A stretch of 6,468 nucleotides of DNA from Lachnospiraceae bacterium (lineage in GTDB: Bacteria > Bacillota > Clostridia > Lachnospirales > Lachnospiraceae), in the NCBI GenBank assembly GCA_020860745.1, contig JAJBTR010000413.1:630-7097 (forward strand), in the 5' to 3' direction. Of the stretch, positions 6,172 through 6,468 are shown piece by piece. The notes under the pieces are model-generated. The model saw only the letters and a program-made list of their open reading frames with translations. It ran no database searches and was not told the DNA's origin. Each line of letters opens with the position of its first letter. Positions within the stretch are counted from its first letter, which is position 1. A program made the translations under genes and the position numbers.

Positions 6172-6201
6172 ACTATACTACAACCAGCGGGAAAAAATCA
6201 A
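6172..6201 (-). promoter_or_regulatory. Candidate promoter of the ABC exporter gene
   Basis: On the minus strand TTGATT (6196-6201) and TATAGT (6172-6177) are 18 bases apart, with four and five matches to the sigma-A boxes. Transcription would start near 6165 with a leader of about 104 bases. A 7-base inverted repeat, CTGGTTG (6133-6139) and CAACCAG (6181-6187), brackets the -10 and start region and could be an operator. The -35 ends exactly where the repeat-rich flank begins. Confidence 0.45.
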
Positions 6202-6211
6202 GTGGGCAGAA

Positions 6212-6300
6212 TAACTCAATGTACGCAGGATAACTCAATCTGATCAGATAACCGGAATAGTTGCCTTTTTCGTCCGTATCACGCACAAAAAGATAACTGG
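6212..6300. repeat. Short direct repeats resembling an insertion-sequence end
   Basis: TAACTCAAT occurs at 6212-6220 and 6231-6239 (19 bases apart), with degenerate copies TAACCGGAAT at 6249-6258 and TAACTGG at 6294-6300. CTCAATG also appears at 6161-6167, left of the presumed boundary. Spaced repeats near the end are known from IS21-type elements, whose transposase would lie beyond the right edge. No transposase codons are visible here, so the family assignment is a guess. Confidence 0.35.
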
Positions 6301-6403
6301 TGCTCTAAAAAAGTGCTATACTATAATCAACATGATCATCAACCACATAAATGGGAAAAGGAAAGGACACTATCAGCACATCAAAAGACCAATATTAAGA
6401 ATA

Positions 6404-6455
6404 CACGGCGACGCCCGTGCTTCTGACTCGTGAGATAGGCAGCATGGCATGCTGC
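6404..6455. other. Two GC-rich hairpin-forming inverted repeats at the right edge
   Basis: CACGG (6404-6408) pairs with CCGTG (6415-6419) around a six-base loop. GCAGCATG (6439-6446) and CATGCTGC (6448-6455) form an eight-base perfect inverted repeat around one G. The GC content rises sharply relative to 6270-6400. No T run follows, so these are not terminators. They may belong to a structured RNA or to a mobile-element end cut by the window. Confidence 0.35.
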
Positions 6456-6468
6456 GAGGGCCCGACAG

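Larger units (their letters stand above)
6062..6468. other. 407-base non-coding right flank: exporter leader and promoter, repeats and hairpins
   Basis: No frame here gives a supportable protein. From left to right it holds the exporter leader (6062-6165), its promoter (6172-6201), several TAACTCAAT-type repeats (6212-6300), a TATAAT box on the plus strand (6322-6327) with no matching -35, and two GC-rich inverted repeats (6404-6419 and 6439-6455). The second half looks like the start of a mobile element or a structured RNA that continues beyond the window. Confidence 0.6.

Noticed and set aside
6332..6433. 33-codon plus-strand frame (MIINHINGKRKGHY...) after the TATAAT box
   Set aside because: No Shine-Dalgarno, no recognisable motif, and it runs through the first GC hairpin; not supportable as a gene.

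Overview
The window looks like a chromosomal segment from a low-to-mid GC Clostridia, most likely a Lachnospiraceae gut bacterium. This rests on the ScpA, ScpB, DacF-type carboxypeptidase and ABC exporter sequences, on Gram-positive Shine-Dalgarno sites, and on the mixture of about 50% GC genes with AT-rich spacers. I ran no database search, so the taxonomic call comes from protein flavour only.

Layout from left to right. (1) Positions 1-111, minus strand: the first 37 codons of a HicA-type toxin running off the left edge. Its promoter lies at 138-166. Upstream are four near-palindromic octamers spaced exactly 15 bp apart (151-203), which look like the operator of this toxin-antitoxin unit. 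(2) Positions 270-1716, minus strand: scpB and scpA, the accessory subunits of the SMC condensin, transcribed scpA then scpB with a 70-base gap. (3) Positions 1922-3103, plus strand: a secreted D-Ala-D-Ala carboxypeptidase, divergent from scpA. Its last residues are encoded inside the first of three copies of a GGGTCTG motif at 3073-3205, which resemble a small non-coding mobile repeat. (4) Positions 3249-4121, minus strand: a compact S8 subtilisin-like serine protease without signal peptide or propeptide, convergent with the carboxypeptidase. (5) Positions 4329-6061, minus strand: an ABC exporter half-transporter with fused membrane and ATPase domains. A strong hairpin terminator follows it, and it is broken near its start by a one-base frameshift in a run of seven A. 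(6) Positions 6062-6468: no supportable protein gene. It holds the ABC promoter, several TAACTCAAT-type repeats resembling the end of an insertion sequence, and two GC-rich hairpins at the right edge.

The genes are mostly independent housekeeping units. scpA and scpB act together in chromosome segregation, and the carboxypeptidase trims peptidoglycan. The protease and the exporter lie on the same strand but are separated by a terminator. The most interesting signals lie between genes: the 15-bp operator-like array at hicA, the repeat that supplies the end of the carboxypeptidase, and the mobile-element-like right flank.
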